Part shown: one piece after another, positions 1 through 8,882 of the stretch
Position numbering within the stretch: the stretch's first letter is position 1
Layout of the letters: every line of letters starts with the position of its first letter
Assembly (NCBI GenBank): GCA_041398665.1
Contig: JAWKUH010000004.1
Coordinates: forward strand, 183,457 to 247,456
Reading direction: 5' to 3'
Length of the DNA: 64,000 nt
From: Rohdeia sp041398665
GTDB lineage: Bacteria; Planctomycetota; UBA1135; GCA-002686595
Made by a program: the position numbers and the translations under genes
Notes under the pieces: model-generated
The model's database searches: none
Seen by the model: only the letters and a program-made list of their open reading frames with translations
What the model was told of the DNA's origin: nothing

Positions 1-605
1 ACCGCGAGGGCGATGCCGGCCGACGCTCGCGCGAACGCGCGGCGCAGCACCGTCCGCGGAGGCGCCGGCGTCATGAAGTCGGAGACGAGCACCCGCACCC
101 CCTCCGCCGGCAGGGACGCCGCGTGCTCGAGTCCGGCGTCGAGCGGCGTCGCCGAGTCGAAGGCGAGGCCGTCGCGGTCGAGGACCTCGTCCGGCACCCT
201 GCTCAGCCGGTCGCCGACGGAGTGGAGCTGCGCGGCGAACCCGGCGTCGCGGGCCAGAGCGAGCCACAGCGCGGCGAGGTCCAGCGCTCCGCGCGCCTTC
301 TCCTCGCTCGTCGCGAGCGAACGCGAGACGTCGAGGAGCACGTCGACGCGCGGCGCGATCTCCTCGCGGTAGGTGCGCACGACGAGTTGGTCCGAACGCG
401 CGTACGCGCGCCAGTCGATGTGACGCACGTCGTCGCCGGGCGTGTAGTCGCGGCGGTCCGCGAACTCGATGCTCGCCCCCTGGGCGCGACCGAGCCTCGC
501 GCCCGGGGCTCCGCCGCCGTGCCGCGGACGCCACTCGAGCGCGGTCAGCGCCGCGGTCCGTCGAACGTCGTCGCTCGGGCGGAACGGGCCCGTCGCGAGG
601 TTCAC
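1..605 (-). CDS. DUF58 domain protein (partial, 3' end outside window)
   Basis: Only the N-terminal 200 or so residues are visible; the frame runs off the left edge. The hallmark DUF58 segment is present around residues 43-75, with the stretches EFADRRDYTPGDDVRHIDW and AYARSDQLVVRTYREE, followed by a vWA-like strand ending in a DVS motif. The GTG start at 605 overlaps the TGA of the upstream permease (GTGA), so the two are translationally coupled. DUF58 proteins accompany MoxR ATPases; the pair is thought to act in assembling or activating cell-envelope or enzyme complexes. Family assignment is solid, the specific role is not known. Confidence 0.9.
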   Translation of the reverse strand, partial: MNLATGPFRPSDDVRRTAALTALEWRPRHGGGAPGARLGRAQGASIEFADRRDYTPGDDVRHIDWRAYARSDQLVVRTYREEIAPRVDVLLDVSRSLATSEEKARGALDLAALWLALARDAGFAAQLHSVGDRLSRVPDEVLDRDGLAFDSATPLDAGLEHAASLPAEGVRVLVSDFMTPAPPRTVLRRAFARASAGIALA

Positions 606-2194
606 GCCGGCGACTCCGACGCGCGGTCGAGCTCGGCCGCGCGCTCGCGACTGCGGACGACGGCCGGGTCGTCCTCCGCGTGGCTCCCGCGCCGCGCGCG
701 TCGGACCTCGCCGACGCCGCGGGCGATGCGCAAGGCGTTGAGGACCAGACCGACGAGTCCCAGCCCGACGACCGCCACCGCGAGCCCTTGGTCCATCGAG
801 CCGTCACCCGCTTCGATCAGGACCCACGGAGCGTTGAGCGCGTGACGGAAGTTCCGGAGGTCGCGGTCCCCGACGAGCAGACCGAGCACCGTCGGGACGA
901 GGATCGACGCGACGACGACGACGACGACGAGGAGCCGAGCGACGTAGGTGCCGAACTCGGTGTCGCACAGCCTCCGCGTGAAGAGCGTGGTCGTCCCGAC
1001 GAAGAACGACGCGTAGCACAGCACCCAGGCGACGAACCAACGACGCGAATCCACGGCGAAGGACGCGTCGGAACTCAGGAGCACGTCGAACCCGGCGACG
1101 ACCGCGAGGAGCACGAGCCCGAACAACAGTCCGCGTCCCCCGCCGGGCAAGAGCGCCGCGGGGACGAAGCGCGCGGCGCCGTGCTTCAGCGAGATCTCGT
1201 TGGCGACGCGGCGCCCCAGCCGTTCGCGTTCCGTCGCCCACAGGACGGTGTTCAGGGCGAGCGCGATCCCGAGCATCCAGAGCCCGACGTCGACGGCCTC
1301 GTCGGGGAGGCTCCACCACGCGTTCGCCGCGACGGCCCAGCCGACGACGAAGACCGTCCCGCCGATGGTGAAGAGCCGCAACGGCGTCGCGGCGTTCTCC
1401 TCGGGGTGCGCGAGCTTGCCGCACGCGACGAGGTGGAAGTACAGCGCGACGAGCGAACCGCCGAGATACGCGGACGCGACGACCGTGACGAAGATGGGTT
1501 CGCGCAACAGAGCGGACTGCGTCAGGATCACGGATCCGTACTGGATCGTCCCGATCAGTCCGAGCGTGAGCGCGGCGGCGAGCGCGACGAACAGCACGAC
1601 CCGAGCCAGGCGGTGCGTCGTGAGCGACGACACCCCGAGCGCGATCGCGGACGCCCAGGCGCTGAACAGGACCAGGTTCATCACGACGAAGCCCATCGCG
1701 AGGAGGTCCACGCCGCGCATGAGGAAGGCGAGCGCGATGAACGGTGCGAACGCCGCGGTCATCAGGAGCGTCTGCACGAACGCCGAGACGAACTTGCCCG
1801 AGACGATGTTGCGGGGCCTGAGACCGCTCATCGCGAGCTGGTCGTACGTGTCCCCCTCCCACTCCGCGCCGAGCGACTGGAAGGACTGCAGAGGCACGAC
1901 GACGAGCAGTCCGACGCCCAGGAGGACCTGGAGCAGCATCAGGAACTCGAGGCCGAGCGCGTCCGAAGGGTTGCGCTCGTCGCCCAGCACCATGAAGGCG
2001 CCGATCACCGCCGCGAGGACGACGAGCGCGAAGTAGCTCCACGCGAAGCCGCGCGCGCGCAGGACCTGGCGCACCTCCTTCACGACGATCGGGTTCAGCC
2101 GATCGGTGAGCGGCTCGAGTCGATCGAGCAGTCGCTCGAGACCTCCCGCACCCTCGGCCGCGTCGACCGGTGTCGCTCGGACCGTCTCGTTCAC
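602..2194 (-). CDS. ABC-2 type transporter permease
   Basis: 530 residues from a GTG start that overlaps the stop of the ATPase gene (GTGA). After a soluble N-terminus of about 55 residues come roughly twelve hydrophobic segments, beginning with one after ARGFAWSYF near residue 55. A long loop carries the PLQSFQSLGAEWEGDTYDQL stretch that resembles GldF/NosY-type ABC-2 permeases. The C-terminal 40 residues are charged and cytoplasmic. It pairs with the preceding ATPase and probably with the membrane/periplasmic protein encoded before that. Substrate unknown. The last codons overlap the DUF58 start. Confidence 0.88.
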   Translation of the reverse strand: MNETVRATPVDAAEGAGGLERLLDRLEPLTDRLNPIVVKEVRQVLRARGFAWSYFALVVLAAVIGAFMVLGDERNPSDALGLEFLMLLQVLLGVGLLVVVPLQSFQSLGAEWEGDTYDQLAMSGLRPRNIVSGKFVSAFVQTLLMTAAFAPFIALAFLMRGVDLLAMGFVVMNLVLFSAWASAIALGVSSLTTHRLARVVLFVALAAALTLGLIGTIQYGSVILTQSALLREPIFVTVVASAYLGGSLVALYFHLVACGKLAHPEENAATPLRLFTIGGTVFVVGWAVAANAWWSLPDEAVDVGLWMLGIALALNTVLWATERERLGRRVANEISLKHGAARFVPAALLPGGGRGLLFGLVLLAVVAGFDVLLSSDASFAVDSRRWFVAWVLCYASFFVGTTTLFTRRLCDTEFGTYVARLLVVVVVVASILVPTVLGLLVGDRDLRNFRHALNAPWVLIEAGDGSMDQGLAVAVVGLGLVGLVLNALRIARGVGEVRRARRGSHAEDDPAVVRSRERAAELDRASESPA

Positions 2195-3126
2195 TGCAGG
2201 ATCCCCTTCGTCAGCTGGAGGAACAGGTCCTCGAGATCGATCTTCTCGCCGTGGAACTCGACGGGTCGGAGGCCCTCGCGCACGGCGTCGGCGAGCAGTT
2301 CCGCGAGCGCGTCGTCGCCGCCCTCGAAGACGAACGTCACCGCGCTGCGCTCGTCCCGCAGCGAAGCGACGCCGGGACGCTGTGCGAGGAAGCGCACGGC
2401 GCGCTCCGGGCCCTCGAGGAAGCGCGCGCGGACCTGCGTGCCGCCGCTCGCTCCGGCGGAGAGCGCCGAGATGTCGCCCGTCGCCTTGATCTCCCCGCCC
2501 TCGATCACGGCGATGCTGTCGCAGATCTCCGAGAGCTCGGTGAGGATGTGCGAGGAGACGAGCACCGCCTTGCCCATGTCGGCGAGCGCGCGAACGAGTT
2601 CGCGCAGCTCGACGCGGGCGCGCGGGTCGAGACCGGACGCCGGTTCGTCGAGGATCAGCACGCGCGGGTCGTGCAGCAGCGTCTTCGCCAGGCACAGCCG
2701 CTGCTTCATGCCCTTCGAGAGGCCGCGGATCGGCTTCTCGAGGAGCGGGTGCAGCCCCGTGAAGTCGACGACCGTCGCGAGCGAACGCTTGCGGTCCTTG
2801 CCGCGCAGTCCGTAGGCGCGCGCGAAGAAGTCGACGTACTCCGCGACCGTCGTCGCCGCGTAGGTCCCGTACGAGTCCGGCATGAAGCCCACCGCCCCGC
2901 GCACCGCGCGCGGGTCGAGCAGGGCCGACCGCCCGTCGATGCGCACGTCGCCGCGGTCCGGCAGTTCGAGCGTCGCGCAGATGCGCATCGTCGTCGTCTT
3001 CCCGGCCCCGTTCGGTCCGATGAAGCCGCACACGCTGCCGCCGGGGACCTCGAACGAGACCTCGCGGACCGCGACGTGCCGTCCGAACGACTTCGTGACG
3101 GCGTCGACCTCGAGCGTCGCGCTCAT
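2191..3126 (-). CDS. ABC transporter ATP-binding protein
   Basis: 311 residues, ATG start overlapping the previous stop (ATGA). Walker A GPNGAGKTT lies near residue 39, the Q-loop is in GFMPDSYG, the signature motif is LSKGMKQRL, Walker B is VLILDEPASGLDP and the switch histidine is in SSHI. The C-terminal 80 residues form the extra domain seen in ABC-2 exporters such as GldA and NatA types. It energises the permease encoded next (4-nt overlap). All catalytic motifs are intact. Exporter class is secure; substrate is not. Confidence 0.93.
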   Translation of the reverse strand: MSATLEVDAVTKSFGRHVAVREVSFEVPGGSVCGFIGPNGAGKTTTMRICATLELPDRGDVRIDGRSALLDPRAVRGAVGFMPDSYGTYAATTVAEYVDFFARAYGLRGKDRKRSLATVVDFTGLHPLLEKPIRGLSKGMKQRLCLAKTLLHDPRVLILDEPASGLDPRARVELRELVRALADMGKAVLVSSHILTELSEICDSIAVIEGGEIKATGDISALSAGASGGTQVRARFLEGPERAVRFLAQRPGVASLRDERSAVTFVFEGGDDALAELLADAVREGLRPVEFHGEKIDLEDLFLQLTKGILQ

Positions 3127-6100
3127 CGCAGGGCCTCCTTCTCGAGGACGCCGACGAGGATCTGCGACTGCGAGACGCGCCGCCCGCCGAAGCCGCAGTC
3201 GTCCTCGACGATCGGTGCGGACAGGCGCGCGACGTAGCTGCCCGGCGCGAGTCGGTCGAAGCCCGGCATGTGGGGTCCCGGAGCGACCTGGAAGAGGAAC
3301 GTCGCGAGTTCGGACTCGCCGTCGCGAACCTCCTCGAGCACCGCGCGCCCGCCGCCGGCGATCCGCCCGGTGTGTCGCCACAGCCTCCCCTCGCGATCGC
3401 GCAGCCACAGCTGGAGCACGTCGACGCCGAGCTCGTCGACGACCGTCACCGCGCCGCTCGCGTCGCGTTCGACGTCGAGTCGACGGCGGGAGCTGCGATC
3501 GGTGTAGACGGCGTGCGCGAAGGGGCGCCGGACGGGGAGGAAGTTCGAGCTGTACGCGAGCACGCCGCGGTCCGCGTCGCCGTCGATCGTGAACGGTTCG
3601 TCCCGGCGCGGACCGGACCGACCGGTGTCCAAGATCGGGACGACGAAGGTCCCCGATCCCGGGAGCAACCGACGCCCACCGGACGAGCCCATGAAGACGG
3701 TGCGCAGCGTCATGGAGCTCGCGATCTGCGCGCCCTGGTCGAGGACGGCCCACGACTTCACGGCGTCGACGACGCCGAGTCCGTTGTGCAGGATCCCGAA
3801 CGTCACGACGGAGGCCGTTCCGGCGAGCGAGAGCAACGGGATCAGCAGGAGCAGAGCGACGGGCCGCCCGCTGCGCCTCACGAGGACGATCGTGAGCGGC
3901 CCCATCACGAGCGCCAGGATCGCCATCGCCACCACGAGGACGCGGTGCGAGACCTCGCCGACGCCTTCCAGCTCGGGGAGCGCGGGGCGCCAACGGAGCG
4001 TCGCCTGGGAGGGCGACGACGGCATGCCCGAGTACGCCCCGGTGTACGCGTGCTCCGTCGTCGGGACGATGAAGGAGGGGCTGCGCTTCATCAGCCACCA
4101 GATCGCGTAGCGCTGCCCCTTCGACTCGAGGGGAGGCGCCGCCGTGCGCACGACGTGACCGAGGCCGAGCTGCGCGACGCGCGCGTCGTCGAACTGCCGG
4201 ACGACCGCGTCCTCGCGGAAGGCCTCGTCGAGGTCGCCGAAGCTCGCGAACGAGTCGCAGCGTGCGAGGACGCAGGTGCCGCCGAGCCTCACCCAGCGCG
4301 CGAGCTCCGCGAGCCGACCCGGGTCGACGGGGCCGCCGTCGAGCACGACGACGTCGCCGCCCGTGTACGCGCGCGCACTGGTCGGCATCGCCGACGTCGC
4401 CCGCTCCTCGACGACGTACGTGCCGGAGGCGCGGGGAAGGCCTGAGAACGTCGCGAACGGCGACGTGCTCGAACCGCCCCGGCCGGCGCGCCAGTCCAAG
4501 GCGTTCTCGTACGACGACGGGGACGGGAGGTCGAACGCCTCGACGACGTCCGCGGGCAACGAGTCGATCGCGACGTTCGACAGCTCCGCCGCGCGCGCCT
4601 GGGGCCAGCCGGCCCCGAGCCCGCGGTCGCTGAAGACGTGGACGAGCGCCGAATCGAAGGGCGTCGAGTTGACGCCCAACGGGGACGAGAGGCTGTAGCC
4701 GAGCGCTTCGAGCTCGCGGCGGTCGGCGAACGCCGTCGTCGACGGCGAGTACGAACCGTCGATCGCGAAGGACGGCACCGGCACGACGACGCGAACCGTC
4801 GCGCGCGGACCCACGGTCGTCGTCGCCGTGGCGCCGAAGTCGCGATCGAACGTCATCGCCGCCGCCCCGAGTCGGATCTCGACCTCGTGCGTCTCGTCGG
4901 TCAGGTTCTCGACGCGGAACACGAGCTCCGTGTAGCCGAGCCCGGGGAGGCACTGGATCGACTCGTCGGGCAGGTACTCGACGACGACCGGGTCGTCGGC
5001 GGGCTCGGCGCGCGCGACGACGCCCGGCGCCGAGAACGCGGCGACGAACGCGACGAGGAGCGTCGCGAGCCGGAGCACGTCGGTTCGGATGGTGTCCTCA
5101 TCGCTCGGCGAGCTCCCGGGGAGCGACTCGGCGATCTCCGGCACGCTCGCGACCACGGCGTCGACGACGTCGGCGCGCGTGACGCCGTCGAGCGCGGCCC
5201 GGTAGTCGAGCACGAGACGGTGACCGAGGCAGTGGCGCGCGAGACGCGCGACGTCGTCGAAGCCCGCGTTCGGCCTGCCGTCGAGCAGCGCGAGCGCGCG
5301 TGCGGCTCTCGCCAGCGCGATCGCGCCGCGCGGCGAGCTGCCGAACTTGACGTACTCCCGCACCTTCTCGGGGGCGCCCTCGCCGCGCGGATGCGTCGCG
5401 GCGACGACGCGCGCGACGAAGGAGGCGACGGCGCGCGGCAGGAACACGCGATCGACCGCTGCGAGGAGTTCGTCGAACGCGCGTCCGTCGAGGACGGCGG
5501 GCGCCTCGGGAGCGAGTCCCGCCGGGCGTTCGACGAGGATGCGTTCGAGCGTCGTCGAGTCGACGCCGTGCACGTCGATCTTCATCAGGAAGCGGTCGAG
5601 CTGCGCCTCGGGCAACGGGTACGTGCCCTCGAGCTCGATCGGGTTCTGCGTCGCGAGCACGAAGAAGGGCTCGGGCAGCACGTGGCTCTCCCCCAGCACC
5701 GTGACGCGCCGCTCCTGCATGGCTTCGAGCAGCGCCGCCTGCGTCTTCGGCGACGCGCGGTTGATCTCGTCGGCGAGGAGGACCTGCGTGAACACCGGTC
5801 CCGGGTGGAAGCGGAAACCGCGTCCGCCGCCCTCGCGCTCCTCGAGCACCATGCCGCCCGTGATGTCGCCGGGGAGGAGGTCGGGCGTGAACTGCACGCG
5901 GCGCCACTCGAGACCCGAGAGCGCCGCGAGCCCCTTCACGAGTTCCGTCTTGCCGAGTCCCGGCAGACCCTCGAGGAGCACGTGGCCGCGCGCGAGCACG
6001 GCGACGAGCACGGCGCGGGTGAGTTCGCCCTGTCCGAGGAGGACGCGGTCGAGACCTTCGAGGAGGGCGTTCGCGGCGCGAGCGTGGCGCTGCATCTCCT

Positions 6101-6134
6101 CGGGCGACGGGAGGCCGGTCGGTTCGTGACTCAC
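3123..6134 (-). CDS. MoxR AAA+ ATPase fused in frame to a membrane/periplasmic protein
   Basis: One open frame of 1003 codons from a GTG at 6134. Residues 1-345 are a complete MoxR ATPase: Walker A GLPGLGKT near residue 56, Walker B LLADEINRA, sensor ATQNP and a C-terminal lid. Without an intervening stop the frame continues into a hydrophobic segment (about 350-372) ending in VARA, which looks like a Sec signal. A beta-rich and GATase-like domain follows, then two or three membrane helices (about 728-790) and another extracytoplasmic domain. The second half resembles the GldG-like partner of ABC-2 exporters and ends in an ATGA overlap with the ATPase. A separate start, for example the GTG just before the hydrophobic segment near 5082, is possible. 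MoxR identity is certain; whether the protein is truly a fusion is not. Confidence 0.85.
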   Translation of the reverse strand: MSHEPTGLPSPEEMQRHARAANALLEGLDRVLLGQGELTRAVLVAVLARGHVLLEGLPGLGKTELVKGLAALSGLEWRRVQFTPDLLPGDITGGMVLEEREGGGRGFRFHPGPVFTQVLLADEINRASPKTQAALLEAMQERRVTVLGESHVLPEPFFVLATQNPIELEGTYPLPEAQLDRFLMKIDVHGVDSTTLERILVERPAGLAPEAPAVLDGRAFDELLAAVDRVFLPRAVASFVARVVAATHPRGEGAPEKVREYVKFGSSPRGAIALARAARALALLDGRPNAGFDDVARLARHCLGHRLVLDYRAALDGVTRADVVDAVVASVPEIAESLPGSSPSDEDTIRTDVLRLATLLVAFVAAFSAPGVVARAEPADDPVVVEYLPDESIQCLPGLGYTELVFRVENLTDETHEVEIRLGAAAMTFDRDFGATATTTVGPRATVRVVVPVPSFAIDGSYSPSTTAFADRRELEALGYSLSSPLGVNSTPFDSALVHVFSDRGLGAGWPQARAAELSNVAIDSLPADVVEAFDLPSPSSYENALDWRAGRGGSSTSPFATFSGLPRASGTYVVEERATSAMPTSARAYTGGDVVVLDGGPVDPGRLAELARWVRLGGTCVLARCDSFASFGDLDEAFREDAVVRQFDDARVAQLGLGHVVRTAAPPLESKGQRYAIWWLMKRSPSFIVPTTEHAYTGAYSGMPSSPSQATLRWRPALPELEGVGEVSHRVLVVAMAILALVMGPLTIVLVRRSGRPVALLLLIPLLSLAGTASVVTFGILHNGLGVVDAVKSWAVLDQGAQIASSMTLRTVFMGSSGGRRLLPGSGTFVVPILDTGRSGPRRDEPFTIDGDADRGVLAYSSNFLPVRRPFAHAVYTDRSSRRRLDVERDASGAVTVVDELGVDVLQLWLRDREGRLWRHTGRIAGGGRAVLEEVRDGESELATFLFQVAPGPHMPGFDRLAPGSYVARLSAPIVEDDCGFGGRRVSQSQILVGVLEKEALR

Positions 6135-6510
6135 GGGGGATCGGGACGTGTCGGGGCGGCGGTGCGCGGAGCGCCCGGAGGCTACGGCGCGGGGGGCCGC
6201 GATGCACGCGGCGCTCCGCGACGGACGCGCTCGGCGTCGTCCGCGGGGCGGCGCGGGGGTCGGGACTCGGTGGAGGGAACGCCGCCGTCCCGGTCGTCGG
6301 GGTCGGTCGGGACGCGGGGACGCATTGGGAGGACGGAGCGATCGCTTGCGCGGCGGATCGAGTTCGCGACGGTTGGTTCCGAGCGACGGGACGCTGCGTC
6401 CCCGTCGACGGGCGCGCACCGATCGAGTTCGAGTGTGTGCGCGGGAACGTGTGAGGAGCAGCGGGCCCGGTCGTCCGACGCTCGGGCCGCGTCCGATCCT
6501 CCGCGCAACG
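6135..6510. other. Intergenic gap upstream of the MoxR gene
   Basis: 376 bases between the stop of the helical membrane protein (6511) and the GTG of the MoxR fusion gene. I see no coding pattern on either strand and no clear promoter. The open frames here are arginine-rich shadows. The region directly upstream of the GTG has no strong Shine-Dalgarno sequence. Confidence 0.5.
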
Positions 6511-8837
6511 TCATCCGCCGTTCGGCGAGAAGAAGCGCTCGACCGCGCGGCGGTGTTTCGGTGCGAGACGTCGACGCTCGCCGGACTGCGTTCCTTCCCG
6601 GCCGAACTCGTTCGACGTCGCACCCTCGCCCTGCGCGTCGACCTCGGGGGCCGTCGATCCCACGCCGACGACCTGGCTGTGTTCGAGGTCGCGGAGCCCC
6701 GCGGGCGTGAGCCGCTTCGGCGCGAAGGCGTCCGCTCGGTCCGGCGCCTCGCGACCGTACGTGAGCGGTGCCGCGCCGGGCCCGCGCGAGGGCGCGCCGC
6801 CGCCCGCGCGTTCGAGACGCGCCGCGAGCTGTTGGAGCGCCGCGCGCTGCTGCGCGGCCGCCATCGCGTTCAGGGACTGGATGGCGATGCCACCGGCACC
6901 ACCGAGGCCTCCCCCACATCATGGGATGCCGAGGCCGGGACGGTCCGCGCGCATCGTGCGCAGCGCCTCGATGGCGCGGCGGACCTGGTCCTCGCTCAGC
7001 GCTTCCGCCACGCCCGGCGGCGGACCCTCGACGAGACGCTCCAACGCCTCGACCATCGCAGCCGCGGAAGCGGGATCGAGCGCGGCCGCCGGGTCGCCCT
7101 CGCGAGCCGCGCCCTGCGCCGCTCCGTCGAACTGCTCGATCAAACGCTCGAGCAGCTCCTTCCGGACGTCCGGCGGGACGTGCGACAGCGCCTCGGCGAG
7201 CGAACGCGCGTCGGTCTCGAACAGGTCCTCGATCGCGCTCGCGAGTTGTTCGCGCGCGTCGGCGTCCATCCCGTCCTCGCGCGACGCCTCGCGCGCGAGC
7301 GACCGAGCGAGAGCGGCGAGCGACTCCGCGTCGGCGCCCTGCAATTGCTCGGCGATCCAGTCCGCGAGCCGACCTCGCATCGCGTCGAGCGCGCGACGGA
7401 GCGCGTCGATCTGCTCCTGGTCGAGCGCGAACGCCTCGGGGTCGATCCGAACGGCTTCCTCCATCGCCTCGAGGCGACGGCGCTCCGCGTCGGCGAGCGC
7501 GTCGAACAGCTCCTCGCGCAGCGCGGGGTCGATCTCCTCGAGGAGCCTCGCGACGTCGGCGGCCGGCGGGGTCTCGACCGCACCGAACTCCGCGTCGAGC
7601 TCCGCCTGGAGCTTCGCGAGCGCCTCCTGCAACTCGCTCGAGAGTTCGGGCGCGTCGGTCAGCCCCGCGAGCTGCTCGCGCATCTCGGCCGCGGTCGCGG
7701 GATCGACGTCGAGGTCCTCGAGCGACTTCGCGAGTCGCTCCGCGAGCTGGTCGAGCATCGCCTCGTCGAGGTCGGCGAGCGCCTCCTCGAGCGCATCGCG
7801 CTGCGCGTCGTCGAGCAGTCCCTCCCGAGCGAGTCGGTCGAGTCGCTCGATCGACGCCTCGCGCAGTTCCTCCTGCAGCGCGGACCACTCCTCCATCCAC
7901 GCCAGCCACTTCTCGAGGTCCTCGACGTCGTCGAACGAGCCGTCCTCGGAGAGGTCGCGCATCGCGCGTTCGGCGAGTTCGCGCAGCTTCGTGAGCAGGT
8001 CCTGGTCGAGCGCGCCGTTCGACGAACCGGAGCGCAGTCGCTCCATCGCCTGCTCGATCGAGCGCTTCGTCGCCGAGCTGCCGAGCGCCGACGCACTCGC
8101 GGCGCTCGCGACCGCACGCTCCGAGTCCGTCCGTTCCTCGGACGCCTCGCGAGCGACGCGCTCCATCTCGCGCTCGAGCGCGTCGAGGCCCTCGAAGCCC
8201 GAGTCGAGACCGTCGTCCGCGAGCGCGTGCTCGAGCCGCTCCAACCGGTCGCGCAGCTCGGCGCGTCTCGTCGGAGAGCGCGAGCTGCTCCTCCAGCACC
8301 TCGAGCCGCTCGCGCGCGCTCGATGCCGCGCTCGAGCACGGCCTCGACGCCGACGTCACCGGGTCGGGCAGGACTCGCGACCGGGACCAAGGGGCAGGCG
8401 ATCGCGAACAGGAGCGCGATCGGCCACGAGCCGAGGAACGCGCTCGATCGCAGGGACGGCGGTTCGGCGCACGCCGCGCGAGGGCGTCGAACGGGGCGCT
8501 CCACTCGGCGACGTCACCGAGCCTCGAAGCGCGTGACGAGCGCGCCGCTCCCGCCGGTCCGCGCGTCGATCCACGCCGCCGCCGCGGCGGCGCTCGGTAC
8601 GGATCGCCGCGCTCGCACCGCCGCGTAGGGGACGACCGCGAGCAGCGCGAGCCAACCGAGGAACGCGCGACCGTCGTCGATCCGGAGACCGATCCGTGCG
8701 ACGAGCGTCGCGCAGCCCGCGATCGCGAGAGCGACCGCGAGGGCCCGGACGGCCCCACCCACGAACGCCGCCGCGTAGCAGCGGCGGCGGAAGGCGCCCG
8801 TGAGGCGCGCGAGTTCGTCGGTGTGACCCGGGGTCAT
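6511..8837 (-). CDS. Large helical membrane protein, frameshifted, with an in-frame UGA
   Basis: ATG at 8837 opens a segment with two membrane helices (to about 8520). Coding signal then jumps frame near 8520, 8475, 8325 and 8262. From about 8262 a single long Glu/Ala/Leu/Arg-rich helical frame runs to a TGA at 6921-6919. The same frame resumes at once (Cys-Gly-Gly-Gly...) and continues to 6511, ending in a typical tail, RRLAPKHRRAVERFFSPN. The architecture, two or three N-terminal helices and a very long coiled region, recalls DUF4175-like proteins found beside MoxR/DUF58 genes. The four shifts lie within 260 bases, suggesting indel errors or decay. Coding nature is clear; function unknown. 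Confidence 0.7.
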
Positions 8838-8882
8838 GGGGCGGGAGGCGCTCCGTCGCGAGGAGGAGGGCCGCGAGGGCCT

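Noticed and set aside
680..2815. Long plus-strand open frame opposite the ABC genes
   Set aside because: Asp/Glu/Arg-rich with no family features; it is the antisense shadow of conserved minus-strand genes. The same applies to other long frames opposite known genes in this GC-rich DNA.
8514..8516. TGA after the N-terminal helices as a further Sec codon
   Set aside because: The reading frame after this TGA is not coding; the coding signal continues in a different frame, so a frameshift explains it.
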